NCBI GenBank assembly: GCA_964494985.1 | Contig: CAZBUB010000001.1 | Coordinates: 75,377 to 139,376, forward strand | From: CAZBUB01 sp964494985 | GTDB taxonomy: Bacteria > Desulfobacterota > Desulfovibrionia > Desulfovibrionales > Desulfothermaceae | Length of the DNA: 64,000 bases | Direction: 5' to 3' | Shown: piece by piece, positions 35,273 to 42,808 of the stretch | How positions within the stretch are numbered: the first letter of the stretch is position 1 | Layout of the letters: every line of letters begins with the position of its first letter | The notes under the pieces: generated by a model | The model's database searches: none | What the model was told of the DNA's origin: nothing | Seen by the model: only the letters and a program-made list of their open reading frames with translations | Translations under genes and position numbers: made by a program

Positions 35273-36140
35273 AGCCGGCTATGATCTCCCAGGCCTGCTC
35301 TGCGCTCTCCACATAGTGGAAGAGCTCCAGGTCCTGCTGGTCTATGGTGCCTTCATCCACCAAGGCCTGGAAGTTGATCACTCTTTCCCAGAACTTGCGG
35401 CCGAAGAGAATCACTGGGATGGGCTTGATCTTGCGAGTCTGCAGCAGGGTCAGGGTCTCAAAGATCTCATCCAGGGTGCCGAATCCGCCTGGGAAGGCGA
35501 CCAAACCTTTGGAGCGGATCATGAAATGCATTTTTCTGGTGGCGAAGTAATGGAACTGGAAGCAGAGCTCAGGGCTTATGAAGCTGTTGGGCACCTGTTC
35601 GTGTTCCAGGACGATATTCAGGCCGATGCTCTGGCCCCCGACATCGTGGGCCCCCCTATTGGCTGCCTCCATGATGCCCGGCCCTCCGCCGGTGATCACC
35701 AGCAGCCTGCCGGGACTAGTGCTGTTGGAAATAATCTGGCCTAGCCTGCGGGCCTCCTGGTAGTACCTGCTGTTTTCCAGATCCCTGCTTGCTTTTTTCA
35801 GTCTTTGCTCGAGTTCAGTATTACCGGGGTTTTGCTCCAGCTCGGCCTGAAGGTTGGAGAGTCTTAGCTGGGCTGTTTCAGGGTCCGGGATTCGAGCGCT
35901 GCCGTAGATAACCACAGTGGACTCCACCCCTTGCTCCTCCAAAGTCAGCTCAGGCTTGATCATCTCCAACTGGATGCGGGTGGGCCTTAGCTCACTTCTG
36001 AGCAGGAAATCCGGGTCCTGGAAGGCCAGTCTGTAGGTGGGAGATGAGGTTTGGGGGGAATCGGACTCTGTAGCTTCCCTACCTGCGAGCTCCCGGGCTG
36101 AAGGGTAGGGGCCCTGGGGCAGGATCTTGCAGTCTCGCAT
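35247..36140 (-). CDS. LOG-family (TIGR00730) nucleotide phosphoribohydrolase-like protein
   Basis: 297 residues. The LOG Rossmann core runs from about residue 80 to 270, with VITGGGPGIMEAANRGA and VAFPGGFGTLDEIFE (PGGxGTxxE motif). The family was annotated as lysine decarboxylase but characterised members release adenine-type bases from nucleoside monophosphates. The extra 70 residues at the N-terminus are polar. ATG 36140 has AGGAG 5 bases upstream. It converges with mazG, another nucleotide-cleaving enzyme; this may be chance. Confidence 0.9.
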   Translation of the reverse strand: MRDCKILPQGPYPSARELAGREATESDSPQTSSPTYRLAFQDPDFLLRSELRPTRIQLEMIKPELTLEEQGVESTVVIYGSARIPDPETAQLRLSNLQAELEQNPGNTELEQRLKKASRDLENSRYYQEARRLGQIISNSTSPGRLLVITGGGPGIMEAANRGAHDVGGQSIGLNIVLEHEQVPNSFISPELCFQFHYFATRKMHFMIRSKGLVAFPGGFGTLDEIFETLTLLQTRKIKPIPVILFGRKFWERVINFQALVDEGTIDQQDLELFHYVESAEQAWEIIAGFNGLANPA

Positions 36141-36465
36141 GCATGCTCCTATAATGGTCTTGGCCGGTCAGCCTTCATGCTCCGGCAGGTAATTGTGTTT
36201 CCGGTCCTGGTCCAAAACAGGCCGGGATATAAAGGGACTTGAGAATTCAAAGAAAAAGGTTGAAGGTAAAAAGTAAGATAATAAAATCGGCATGTTAAGC
36301 AATACGTAGTAGAGACGATAAGAATACTGAAAATTGTTAGGAAACACAAGGCGTTGCCCAAGAGCTTTTGACTGTTCAGAACGGAAAATCAGTATTAAAA
36401 AATGATACAAGGGTCAATACAGCCTTCTTGTCTTGATCCGGCCCCCAGGCCTTGACAGGGCAAGC
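36141..36465. other. AT-rich intergenic stretch without a gene
   Basis: Between the divergent LOG and TRAP genes lies a patch (about 36250-36415) clearly richer in A and T than the surroundings. Its open frames are short, overlap on the minus strand, have no ribosome site and no recognisable family. It probably holds promoters for the LOG gene and upstream elements for the TRAP operon, but I could not fix any. Confidence 0.5.
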
Positions 36466-36525
36466 CGCCTTGACTTATGCAGATCATATGCAAGTTAGGA
36501 CTCAATTAGGATCAATTTGGAACTG

Positions 36526-36638
36526 GCTTTGGCCTCAGAGCCTTTGCGGACTTGGTGTGCGCCAAAGCTGACTCCATAATTCATGAGTATGCGCCCACAA
36601 AGGGCCGCAGGCACCAGGCAGGCCTGCGGCCCTTTTTT
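36526..36638 (+). promoter_or_regulatory. Structured leader with intrinsic terminator before dctP
   Basis: An 8-bp perfect hairpin (GCTTTGGC 36526-36533, GCCAAAGC 36561-36568) is followed by a strong terminator (36599-36636: GGGCCGCAGGC, 9-base loop, GCCTGCGGCCC, then six T) only 34 bases before the dctP start. A terminator here cannot serve the LOG gene, which points the other way. The segment GCCTTTGCGG (36540-36549) can pair with CCGCA-GGC in the 5' arm of the terminator, so the two folds are mutually exclusive. This reads as an attenuator or riboswitch-like leader of unknown ligand. Confidence 0.5.
36599..36638 (+). terminator. Intrinsic terminator in the dctP leader
   Basis: A stem of 11 GC-rich base pairs flanked by AAA and TTTTTT. 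No plus-strand gene ends upstream within 1.3 kb, so it most likely acts on the leader transcript of the TRAP operon. Confidence 0.85.
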
Positions 36639-36670
36639 GGTTGAGAAACCCTAAAAAGCAGGAGCAAGCT

Positions 36671-37690
36671 ATGTACAGAATTCTGGCCGTCTTGACGGGA
36701 ACTTTTTTGTTGCTTGCGACTCTGGTGCCAGGAGGCCAGGCCCAGGAGATCCAGCTCAGCTACGCCAACTTTCCGCCGGCAGGCACCTTCCCCAGCGTGC
36801 AGATGGAAAGGTGGGCCCAGGAGGTGCAGGAGCGCACCAAAGACAAAGTGCACATAGACACTTTCCCCGGGGGCGCCCTGCTGGGGGCCAAGAATATGCT
36901 GCGCGGGGTAGTCCAGGGGCAAGCAGATATAGGCTGCTTGAGCATGGCCTATCAGCCTGGAGTTTTCCCCTTGACCTCGGTATTGGAGCTGCCCCTGGGG
37001 CTTACCTCTGCAGAACAGGCCAGCCAGGTGCTCTGGGAGCTGTATCAAGAACACCAGCCAGAGGAGTTCGCAGAGGTCAAGGTCTTGACCATGTTTACCT
37101 CCGCGCCTTCCAATATCATGAGCAAGAAACCGGTGCGCAGCTTGAAGGATATTAAAGGAATGGAGCTCAGGGCCTCCGGGGCTGCCTCCAGGATGCTCAA
37201 AGAGCTGGGGGCAACTCCAGTCTCCATGCCCATGCCAGAGACCCCAGAGGCCCTGCAAAAGGGAGTAGTTCAGGGTCTGCTGTCTTCCTTGGAGGTGTTA
37301 AAGGATCTGGATTTTGCGACCTATTGTCCTTATGTGACCATGACCAAGCTGCAGGTCTATCCCTTTGCCGTGGTCATGAACAAGGACAAATGGGAGTCGC
37401 TGCCCAGTGATGTGCAGCAGGTCATGCTGGATCTGGCCAGGGAGCAAGCGGTCTGGACCGGGAGATATATGGACAGGCATGTGCAAAAGGCCCTGAAGTA
37501 TGCCCGGGACGAGCACCAAGTGCAAGTTTTTGAGCTGGGCCCAGAGGAGCAGGAGACAGTCCAGGAAAAGACCAGGCCAGTAATCCAGGATTGGAAGGAC
37601 AGGGCCAGGGAAGATGGCCTGGATGCGGAAGGGATTCTTGAGGATGTGCAGCGTCTTCAGGATGAGTATGCCCGGGCTGGGCAGGAGTAG
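36671..37690 (+). CDS. dctP: TRAP transporter substrate-binding protein
   Basis: Periplasmic binding protein that delivers an organic acid to the DctQM permease. 339 residues from ATG 36671 (AGGAG 6 bases upstream): signal peptide to about residue 25 (VPGGQAQEI), then the DctP fold with FPGGALLGAKNMLRGVVQGQADIG, SLKDIKGMELRASGAASRMLKELGATPV and QKGVVQGLLSSLEVLKDL. The conserved substrate-carboxylate Arg is likely the one in ELRASG. Ligand unknown; dicarboxylates or other carboxylates are usual. First gene of dctP-dctQ-dctM. Confidence 0.93.
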   Translation: MYRILAVLTGTFLLLATLVPGGQAQEIQLSYANFPPAGTFPSVQMERWAQEVQERTKDKVHIDTFPGGALLGAKNMLRGVVQGQADIGCLSMAYQPGVFPLTSVLELPLGLTSAEQASQVLWELYQEHQPEEFAEVKVLTMFTSAPSNIMSKKPVRSLKDIKGMELRASGAASRMLKELGATPVSMPMPETPEALQKGVVQGLLSSLEVLKDLDFATYCPYVTMTKLQVYPFAVVMNKDKWESLPSDVQQVMLDLAREQAVWTGRYMDRHVQKALKYARDEHQVQVFELGPEEQETVQEKTRPVIQDWKDRAREDGLDAEGILEDVQRLQDEYARAGQE

Positions 37691-37744
37691 ATACCCAGGC
37701 TGGGTCTTAAGGTGTACAAGCAGCACAACTGGCAAGGAACTGAT

Positions 37745-38221
37745 ATGCTGGCTCGCCTCGTGATCTGGTTGAACAGGATCTATTTGATTTTGGCCGGAGG
37801 TGTATTGCTGGGGCTTATGCTTTTGGCCAGCGCAAACATGCTGCTGCGCTTTTTCGGCCAGCCCCTGCAGGGCACTTATGAGCTTCTGGGCTTTGGAGGC
37901 GCGTTTGTGGCTGCCGCAGCCCTGGGCAGCACCCAGCTGAAAAAAGGCCATATCCAGGTGGATATCCTGCCTGTCCTTCCAGGCGTTGCTGGCAAAGTGT
38001 TCCAGTTTTTGGGCAGGTCGGCCTGCATAGTGTTCTTTGCCCTGCTGGCCTGGCGACTCTTTCAGCTGGCAGGTCGGCTTGCGGCAAACGGAGAGCTCTC
38101 CGAGACCTTGCGTCTGGCATACTATCCTATGGTTTATGCTGTGGCTTTGGGATTTGTGCTCTTGGTTTTGGTCTTGCTCCTGCAGCTGATCCAGGACCTG
38201 AGCAGGGGGCAGAAGGCATGA
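37745..38221 (+). CDS. dctQ: TRAP transporter small permease
   Basis: 158-residue membrane protein with four helices, the DctQ subunit. Typical features are the first helix LNRIYLILAGGVLLGLMLLA, NMLLRFFGQPLQGTYELLGF and KKGHIQVDILP. I use ATG 37745 (AAGGAA 6 bases upstream); an in-frame GTG at 37712 has poorer context. Its stop overlaps the dctM start (ATGA). Confidence 0.92.
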   Translation: MLARLVIWLNRIYLILAGGVLLGLMLLASANMLLRFFGQPLQGTYELLGFGGAFVAAAALGSTQLKKGHIQVDILPVLPGVAGKVFQFLGRSACIVFFALLAWRLFQLAGRLAANGELSETLRLAYYPMVYAVALGFVLLVLVLLLQLIQDLSRGQKA

Positions 38222-39522
38222 GCCCTTTGCACATTGGCTTTCTAGGGATTCTGGGACTTTTGCTGCTCATTTTCGTGCTGCGCATTCCTGTGGGCTTTGC
38301 CCTGGCCATAAGCGGATTTCTGGGTTTCTGGGCGGTGCTTAACCTCAATGCCGCCCTGGGAATGCTCGGAGAGGAGACTTGGGACGTGCTCTCCTCCTAC
38401 GGTCTGACTGTGATCCCCTTGTTTGTGCTCATGGGCCAGGTCTGTTTCCACTGCGGAGTAAACCAGAGGATGTACCAGGCTGCTCAGGCCTGGATGGGCC
38501 AGGTCAAGGGCGGAGTGGCTATGGCTACTATACTGGCCTGCGCAGGGTTTGCTGCGATCTGCGGCTCCAATACAGCCACCGCAGCCACTATGAGCAGCGT
38601 GGCCCTGCCGGAGATGAAGAAATACGGCTACAACCGGATGTTCAGCTCAGGAGTGGTGGCCTCTGGTTCTACCCTTGGGGTTATGCTTCCGCCCAGTGTA
38701 GTTTTGATCATTATAGGGCTGCAGACCGGGCAGTCTATAGCAGTTCTGTTCTGGGCAGCCCTGCTCCCTGCCCTGTTGTTGGCCTTTTTGTTTCTGGTCT
38801 CCATTTGGCTTTTTTGCAGTCTCAGGCCTGATCTGGCCCCGGCAGGGGAGAAGTACGCCTGGAAGCAAAGGCTTTTGTCCCTGCGCGGAGTCATTGAGGT
38901 TTTGCTTTTGTTCGGCCTGGTCATGGGCGGGCTGCTTTTGGGGGTGTTCACTCCCAGCGAGGCAGGGGCTGCCGGGGCCTTGCTGGCCCTGCTGGTGGGC
39001 CTGGCAGGAGGCCACTTGAGCTGGAGGAGGCTTGTCGCCGCCTGCGACGATACCTTGCGTATCTCCTGCATGATCATGGTCATTATCCTGGGGGCGGTTA
39101 TGTTCGGCAGGTTCCTGGCCGTGACCAGGCTGCCCTACGAGGCTGCCAGTTTCGTGGCTGATCTGGCCTTGCCCCCAGTGATGATCCTCACCGGAGTATT
39201 TTTGATCTATCTTTTGGGCGGGGCGATCATGGATGCCCTGGCCCTTTTGGTAATCACCATCCCTATCTTCTTCCCCCTGGCCCAGTCCCTGGGGTTTGAT
39301 CCAGTCTGGTTCGGGGTCTGGGTGACCCTGGTGACCACTATGGGCGCGGTGACACCGCCGGTGGGCATCAATACCTTTATCGTGGCCTCCATGGACCCGG
39401 AATGCAATCTGCAGCAAGTTTTCAAGGGTGTGGGGCTGTTTTTGCCCTGCTTCTTGCTCTGCGCGGCCCTGCTCATGCTCTGGCCGAGCCTGGCCCTTTG
39501 GCTGCCAGGTTTTATGCAATAG
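38218..39522 (+). CDS. dctM: TRAP transporter large permease
   Basis: 434-residue membrane subunit with about 12 helices that carries out sodium-driven substrate translocation. Family motifs: FLRIPVGFAL-like LRIPVGFALAISGF, AAICGSNTATAATMSSVALPEMKKYGY, STLGVMLPPSVVLIIIG, and GAVTPPVGINTFIVASM. Overlaps dctQ by 4 bases. A promoter and the TPP riboswitch follow within 50 bases, so the TRAP and thiamine genes are probably separate transcripts. Confidence 0.94.
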   Translation: MSPLHIGFLGILGLLLLIFVLRIPVGFALAISGFLGFWAVLNLNAALGMLGEETWDVLSSYGLTVIPLFVLMGQVCFHCGVNQRMYQAAQAWMGQVKGGVAMATILACAGFAAICGSNTATAATMSSVALPEMKKYGYNRMFSSGVVASGSTLGVMLPPSVVLIIIGLQTGQSIAVLFWAALLPALLLAFLFLVSIWLFCSLRPDLAPAGEKYAWKQRLLSLRGVIEVLLLFGLVMGGLLLGVFTPSEAGAAGALLALLVGLAGGHLSWRRLVAACDDTLRISCMIMVIILGAVMFGRFLAVTRLPYEAASFVADLALPPVMILTGVFLIYLLGGAIMDALALLVITIPIFFPLAQSLGFDPVWFGVWVTLVTTMGAVTPPVGINTFIVASMDPECNLQQVFKGVGLFLPCFLLCAALLMLWPSLALWLPGFMQ

Positions 39523-39535
39523 CCTGAATTTTTGC

Positions 39536-39564
39536 TTGTCAAAGCCCTGTCTTTGGGCTAAGCT
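39536..39564 (+). promoter_or_regulatory. Candidate promoter of the thiamine operon
   Basis: TTGTCA (39536-39541) and TAAGCT (39559-39564) with a 17-base spacer. The -10 is poor, but the predicted start near 39571 coincides with the first base of riboswitch helix P1, which supports the placement. Confidence 0.45.
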
Positions 39565-39570
39565 ATTCTT

Positions 39571-39662
39571 TATCCGATTGGGGTGTTCCGCCAAGGGCAG
39601 CGGAACTGAGAGCATACCCATGGAACCTGATACAGTTAGTACTGTCGAAGGGAACTCGGATA
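39571..39662 (+). promoter_or_regulatory. TPP riboswitch (THI element)
   Basis: Classic thiamine-pyrophosphate aptamer. P1 is formed by TATCCGA (39571-39577) and TCGGATA (39656-39662), 7 perfect pairs. Conserved CTGAGA (39606-39611) and the second-arm segment ACCTGATACAGTTAGTACTG followed by CGAAGGGAA are present. The 130 bases from here to thi4 show no T-rich terminator; a small AGGTTC...GAACCT hairpin lies near the thi4 ribosome site, so control is more likely at translation initiation. Confidence 0.95.
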
Positions 39663-39793
39663 CCCTCCTGCACTGCTACCTGTTTGTCCTGCAGTATTTG
39701 CTGCGCTCCTTGCCCTTGTATCCCATCCGGAGCTCCCTTGTTTTCAGGTTCCCTGGGGGTTTCAAGAACCTCTAAAGAACAGTGGGGGGAACT

Positions 39794-40591
39794 ATGTCCT
39801 TGCAAGAGACCATTGTCACAGAAGCCATTGCTACAGAGTATTTCCGCAAGCTGCAGTCCAGCCTGCACCTGGACGTGGCAGTGATTGGGGCCGGACCATC
39901 CGGCATGACTGCTGCCTGGAGACTGGCAGAGGCAGGATGCAACATTGCTGTTTTCGAGCGCAAGCTCTCCATTGGTGGTGGCATGTGGGGGGGAGGCATG
40001 ACCTGGAACTTTATTGTTGTGCAGCAGGAGAGTAGGCAGACCCTGGAAGAAGCAGGCCTCACCCTGCAGGAATTCAGGCCTGGCTACTACACTGTGGATG
40101 CTGTGGCTGCCACCACCACCCTGGCTTCCAAGGCTGCCCTGGCAGGGACCAAGTTTTTTACCTGCATAAGCGTTGAGGATGTAGTTCTGCGCGAGATCCA
40201 GGGCCGCAAACAGGTAACCGGGATAGTGATTAACTCCAGCCCGGTGGAGATGGTCGGGCTGCATGTGGACCCCCTGGTTTTGGAATGCAAGTGCCTTTTG
40301 GAGAGTACAGGACATGACCTGGAGGTTTTAAAAACCCTGGTGCGCAAAAATGATGTGCGTTTGGATACTCCTACAGGGGGCCTGCAGGGAGAGCAGTCCA
40401 TGTGGGCCGAGGTGGCGGAAAAGACCACTGTGGAGAACACCAGGGAGATTTTCCCTGGGGTGTTTGTGGCAGGCATGGCAGCCAACGCCGCCTTTGGCTC
40501 TTTTCGTATGGGGCCGATATTTGGGGGCATGTTTCTATCAGGGGAAAAGGCCGCCCAGCAGATCCGAAAGAGGTTGGGTCATGAACTGTAG
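39794..40591 (+). CDS. thi4: Thi4 thiazole synthase, sulfide-using (His) type
   Basis: Builds the thiazole part of thiamine as ADP-thiazole from NAD and glycine. 265 residues with a dinucleotide-binding motif VAVIGAGPSGMTAAW (28-42), LSIGGGMWGGGMTWN and GSFRMGPIFGGM. In yeast THI4 a Cys gives up its sulfur; here the equivalent segment VEMVGLHVDPL has His157, as in the methanogen enzymes that take sulfur from sulfide. ATG 39794 has GGGGGA 4 bases upstream and lies behind the riboswitch. Start overlap with thiD: 11 bases. Confidence 0.94.
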   Translation: MSLQETIVTEAIATEYFRKLQSSLHLDVAVIGAGPSGMTAAWRLAEAGCNIAVFERKLSIGGGMWGGGMTWNFIVVQQESRQTLEEAGLTLQEFRPGYYTVDAVAATTTLASKAALAGTKFFTCISVEDVVLREIQGRKQVTGIVINSSPVEMVGLHVDPLVLECKCLLESTGHDLEVLKTLVRKNDVRLDTPTGGLQGEQSMWAEVAEKTTVENTREIFPGVFVAGMAANAAFGSFRMGPIFGGMFLSGEKAAQQIRKRLGHEL

Positions 40592-41471
40592 TGTCCATAC
40601 TGGCAAAGAGGTGCCTGTTGCGCTGAGTATAGCAGGCTCGGATAGTTGCGCAGGTGCAGGAATCCAGGCGGATCTGAAGACTTTTCAGGCCCACGGGGTA
40701 TACGGCTTGAGCGCAATCACCGCAGTCACAGCGCAAAATACCCAAGGGGTGTATGCAGTGCAGGAAATTGATCCGGAGATAGTCCGGAAGCAGATTCTGT
40801 GCTTGTTTCAGGATATGCGCATAGACGCGGTCAAGATCGGCATGGTCAGCAGTGCAGAGATCATCAGGGCTGTGGCCCAGGTCTTGCGAGAAAAAGGACC
40901 CAAGGCCTTGGTCCTGGATCCAGTGATGGTCTCCAAGTCCGGACATGAGCTTTTAAAGCCCCAGGCCAGGCAGGCCCTGCAACAGGAGCTTATCCCCCTG
41001 GCCGATCTGATCACTCCCAACCTGCAGGAGGCAGAGGTCCTTTTGGGCAGAAAGATTGCCTCCCTGGAGGAGATGGAAGGGGCAGCCACGGAGCTGGGCA
41101 GGCTGGGTGCCGCGCGGGGGGTTCTCAAAGGCGGGCATCTGGAGGGTTGTCAGGCAGTGGATATCTACTATGAAGGCGAAAATCTGGAGTATTTGCAATC
41201 AGAATTCATTGTTACCCGCAATACCCACGGCACCGGCTGTACTTTCTCTTCTGCTATAGCCGCATGCCTGGCCAGGGGCTGCTCCTGGCTGCAGGCAGTG
41301 CAGCAGGCCAAGGAATATGTCCACCTGGCTATAAAACACGCCTTACCCCTGGGCCAGGGACATGGTCCCACCAATCATTTCTTCAGGTTTTTCCAGCCAA
41401 ATGGTTTTGAATCTGCCAGACAAGGCAAAAGGGATGACAAGTACAAAAAGGGAGAGCGGGATGCTGGATAG
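40581..41471 (+). CDS. thiD: Hydroxymethylpyrimidine/phosphomethylpyrimidine kinase
   Basis: Phosphorylates the pyrimidine precursor of thiamine twice. 296 residues, ribokinase fold: SIAGSDSCAGAGIQADLKTFQAHGVYG at the N-terminus, KIGMVSSAE, DPVMVSKSGHELL, and the anion-hole/catalytic segment NTHGTGCTFSSAIAA. The ATG lies in the last codons of thi4 (ATGAACTGTAG). The C-terminal 25 residues are Lys/Arg-rich and extend past the usual end. No ThiE or ThiN domain is fused. Confidence 0.94.
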   Translation: MNCSVHTGKEVPVALSIAGSDSCAGAGIQADLKTFQAHGVYGLSAITAVTAQNTQGVYAVQEIDPEIVRKQILCLFQDMRIDAVKIGMVSSAEIIRAVAQVLREKGPKALVLDPVMVSKSGHELLKPQARQALQQELIPLADLITPNLQEAEVLLGRKIASLEEMEGAATELGRLGAARGVLKGGHLEGCQAVDIYYEGENLEYLQSEFIVTRNTHGTGCTFSSAIAACLARGCSWLQAVQQAKEYVHLAIKHALPLGQGHGPTNHFFRFFQPNGFESARQGKRDDKYKKGERDAG

Positions 41472-42723
41472 GAACATAACCCTGCACAGGATATATGAAA
41501 ACTGCTGTCAGGATTTGGTCCGGCAGGAGGGTTTGGAGGAGCAAGGGATCCGCGTGGGTCTGGAAAAAGGAAGCATGGTGCTTTTGGCCAATCCAGGGCA
41601 TCAAAGCATAAAGCCCACTTTGGTGGGCCAGCCAGCCAGGATCAAGGTCAATGCCAACCTGGGCACTTCAGGTTTTGTGCAGGATTCAGGTTTGGAGCTT
41701 GATAAGCTGCAGGAAGCTGAAAGGGCAGGCGCGCATACCGTGATGGACCTTTCCACTGCCGGGGACCTGGATCATATCCGGCAAAGGATGCTGGCCAACA
41801 CGAGCCTGCCCCTGGGCACTGTGCCTATATACAGCGTGGCCCAGAGATATCTGGACCAGGGCCAGAGCCCGGGACTCATGTCAGGTGCAGAGCTCCTGGA
41901 AGAGATAAGCAAGCAGGCTGAGCAGGGAGTGGATTTCATGACCCTGCATTGTGGAGTGACCAGGCAGACAGCTGCCTTGGCAGGAAGGGACAGGCGCTGT
42001 CTGGGCATTGTCTCCAGGGGCGGAGCTTTATTGGCCAGATGGATGCAGGAAAACAGCCAGGAGAACCCTTTATACCAGGAGTTTGATCAAATCCTGAAGA
42101 TCTGCTTGCAGCACAATGTGGTCCTCAGCCTGGGTGACGGGTTGCGTCCTGGCGCAGGCCAGGACGCAGGGGACAGTGCCCAGTGGGCTGAGGTGATCGT
42201 CTTGGGTGAGCTGGTGCGCCGTGCCAGGCAGGCAGGAGTGCAGGCCATGGTGGAAGGTCCCGGACATGTGCCCTTGCACTTGATTCAGTCCCAGATGCAG
42301 GGCATGAAGAGGATCTGCGAAAATGCCCCTTTGTACGTTCTGGGGCCTTTGAGCTCGGACATCGCCCCTGGCTATGATCACATTTCCGGGGCCATAGGCG
42401 GCGCTTGGGCCGGATTTTATGGCGCTGATTTCCTGTGTTATGTGACCCCTGCAGAACATCTGACTTTACCTGATAAACAAGACGTGCGGCAGGGCATTGT
42501 GGCCTCGCTTCTGGCTGCGCACAGTGCAGAGGTGGCTCTGGGACGAGAAAGTGCTTTGCAGCGCAATCAGGCCATGTCCCGGGCCAGGGCAGATCTTGAC
42601 TGGGCAAGGATGCAGGAGCTGGCCCTGGATCAGGAGCTGTTTCAAAGCCGAAGGGCAGGGTTTGTCACCAAGCAGGAGTGTGCCATGTGCGGGGAATTCT
42701 GCGCAGTGCGCTTGCTGAGCTGA
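41461..42723 (+). CDS. thiC: Phosphomethylpyrimidine synthase ThiC
   Basis: Radical SAM enzyme that rearranges aminoimidazole ribotide to HMP-phosphate. 420 residues, the short form found in anaerobes and archaea: VNANLGTSG, DLSTAGDLDHIRQRML, DFMTLHCGVT, SRGG, LSLGDGLRPG, EGPGHVP and the C-terminal cluster motif CAMCGEFC. The spacing is C-x2-C-x3-C, one residue shorter than C-x2-C-x4-C in E. coli ThiC. The paralogue BzaF (benzimidazole pathway to cobamides) is similar, but the TPP riboswitch and thi neighbours favour ThiC. ATG 41461 overlaps thiD by 11 bases. Confidence 0.9.
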   Translation: MLDRNITLHRIYENCCQDLVRQEGLEEQGIRVGLEKGSMVLLANPGHQSIKPTLVGQPARIKVNANLGTSGFVQDSGLELDKLQEAERAGAHTVMDLSTAGDLDHIRQRMLANTSLPLGTVPIYSVAQRYLDQGQSPGLMSGAELLEEISKQAEQGVDFMTLHCGVTRQTAALAGRDRRCLGIVSRGGALLARWMQENSQENPLYQEFDQILKICLQHNVVLSLGDGLRPGAGQDAGDSAQWAEVIVLGELVRRARQAGVQAMVEGPGHVPLHLIQSQMQGMKRICENAPLYVLGPLSSDIAPGYDHISGAIGGAWAGFYGADFLCYVTPAEHLTLPDKQDVRQGIVASLLAAHSAEVALGRESALQRNQAMSRARADLDWARMQELALDQELFQSRRAGFVTKQECAMCGEFCAVRLLS

Positions 42724-42808
42724 ATCTGAGCCGGCTTGGGCAGAAATGAGCTGCCCCTGGCGCGAGGCCTGCTAGAAAGAGTGTTGAAGAACATGCAGGA
42801 GGTGGAGC

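Noticed and set aside
36149..36410. Short frames of 70-80 codons upstream of the LOG gene
   Set aside because: They overlap each other in AT-rich sequence, have no ribosome site and no recognisable product.
36599..36638. The terminator as the end of the LOG-family transcript
   Set aside because: That gene is transcribed away from it; the T run follows the hairpin on the plus strand, toward dctP.
38647..39621. A 324-codon minus-strand frame opposite dctM
   Set aside because: It is Gln- and His-rich, has no domain and is the complement of a secure membrane protein.
41461..42723. BzaF (5-hydroxybenzimidazole synthase) instead of ThiC
   Set aside because: The TPP riboswitch and thi4-thiD neighbours favour thiamine synthesis; no cobamide genes are nearby. 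Not fully excluded by sequence alone.
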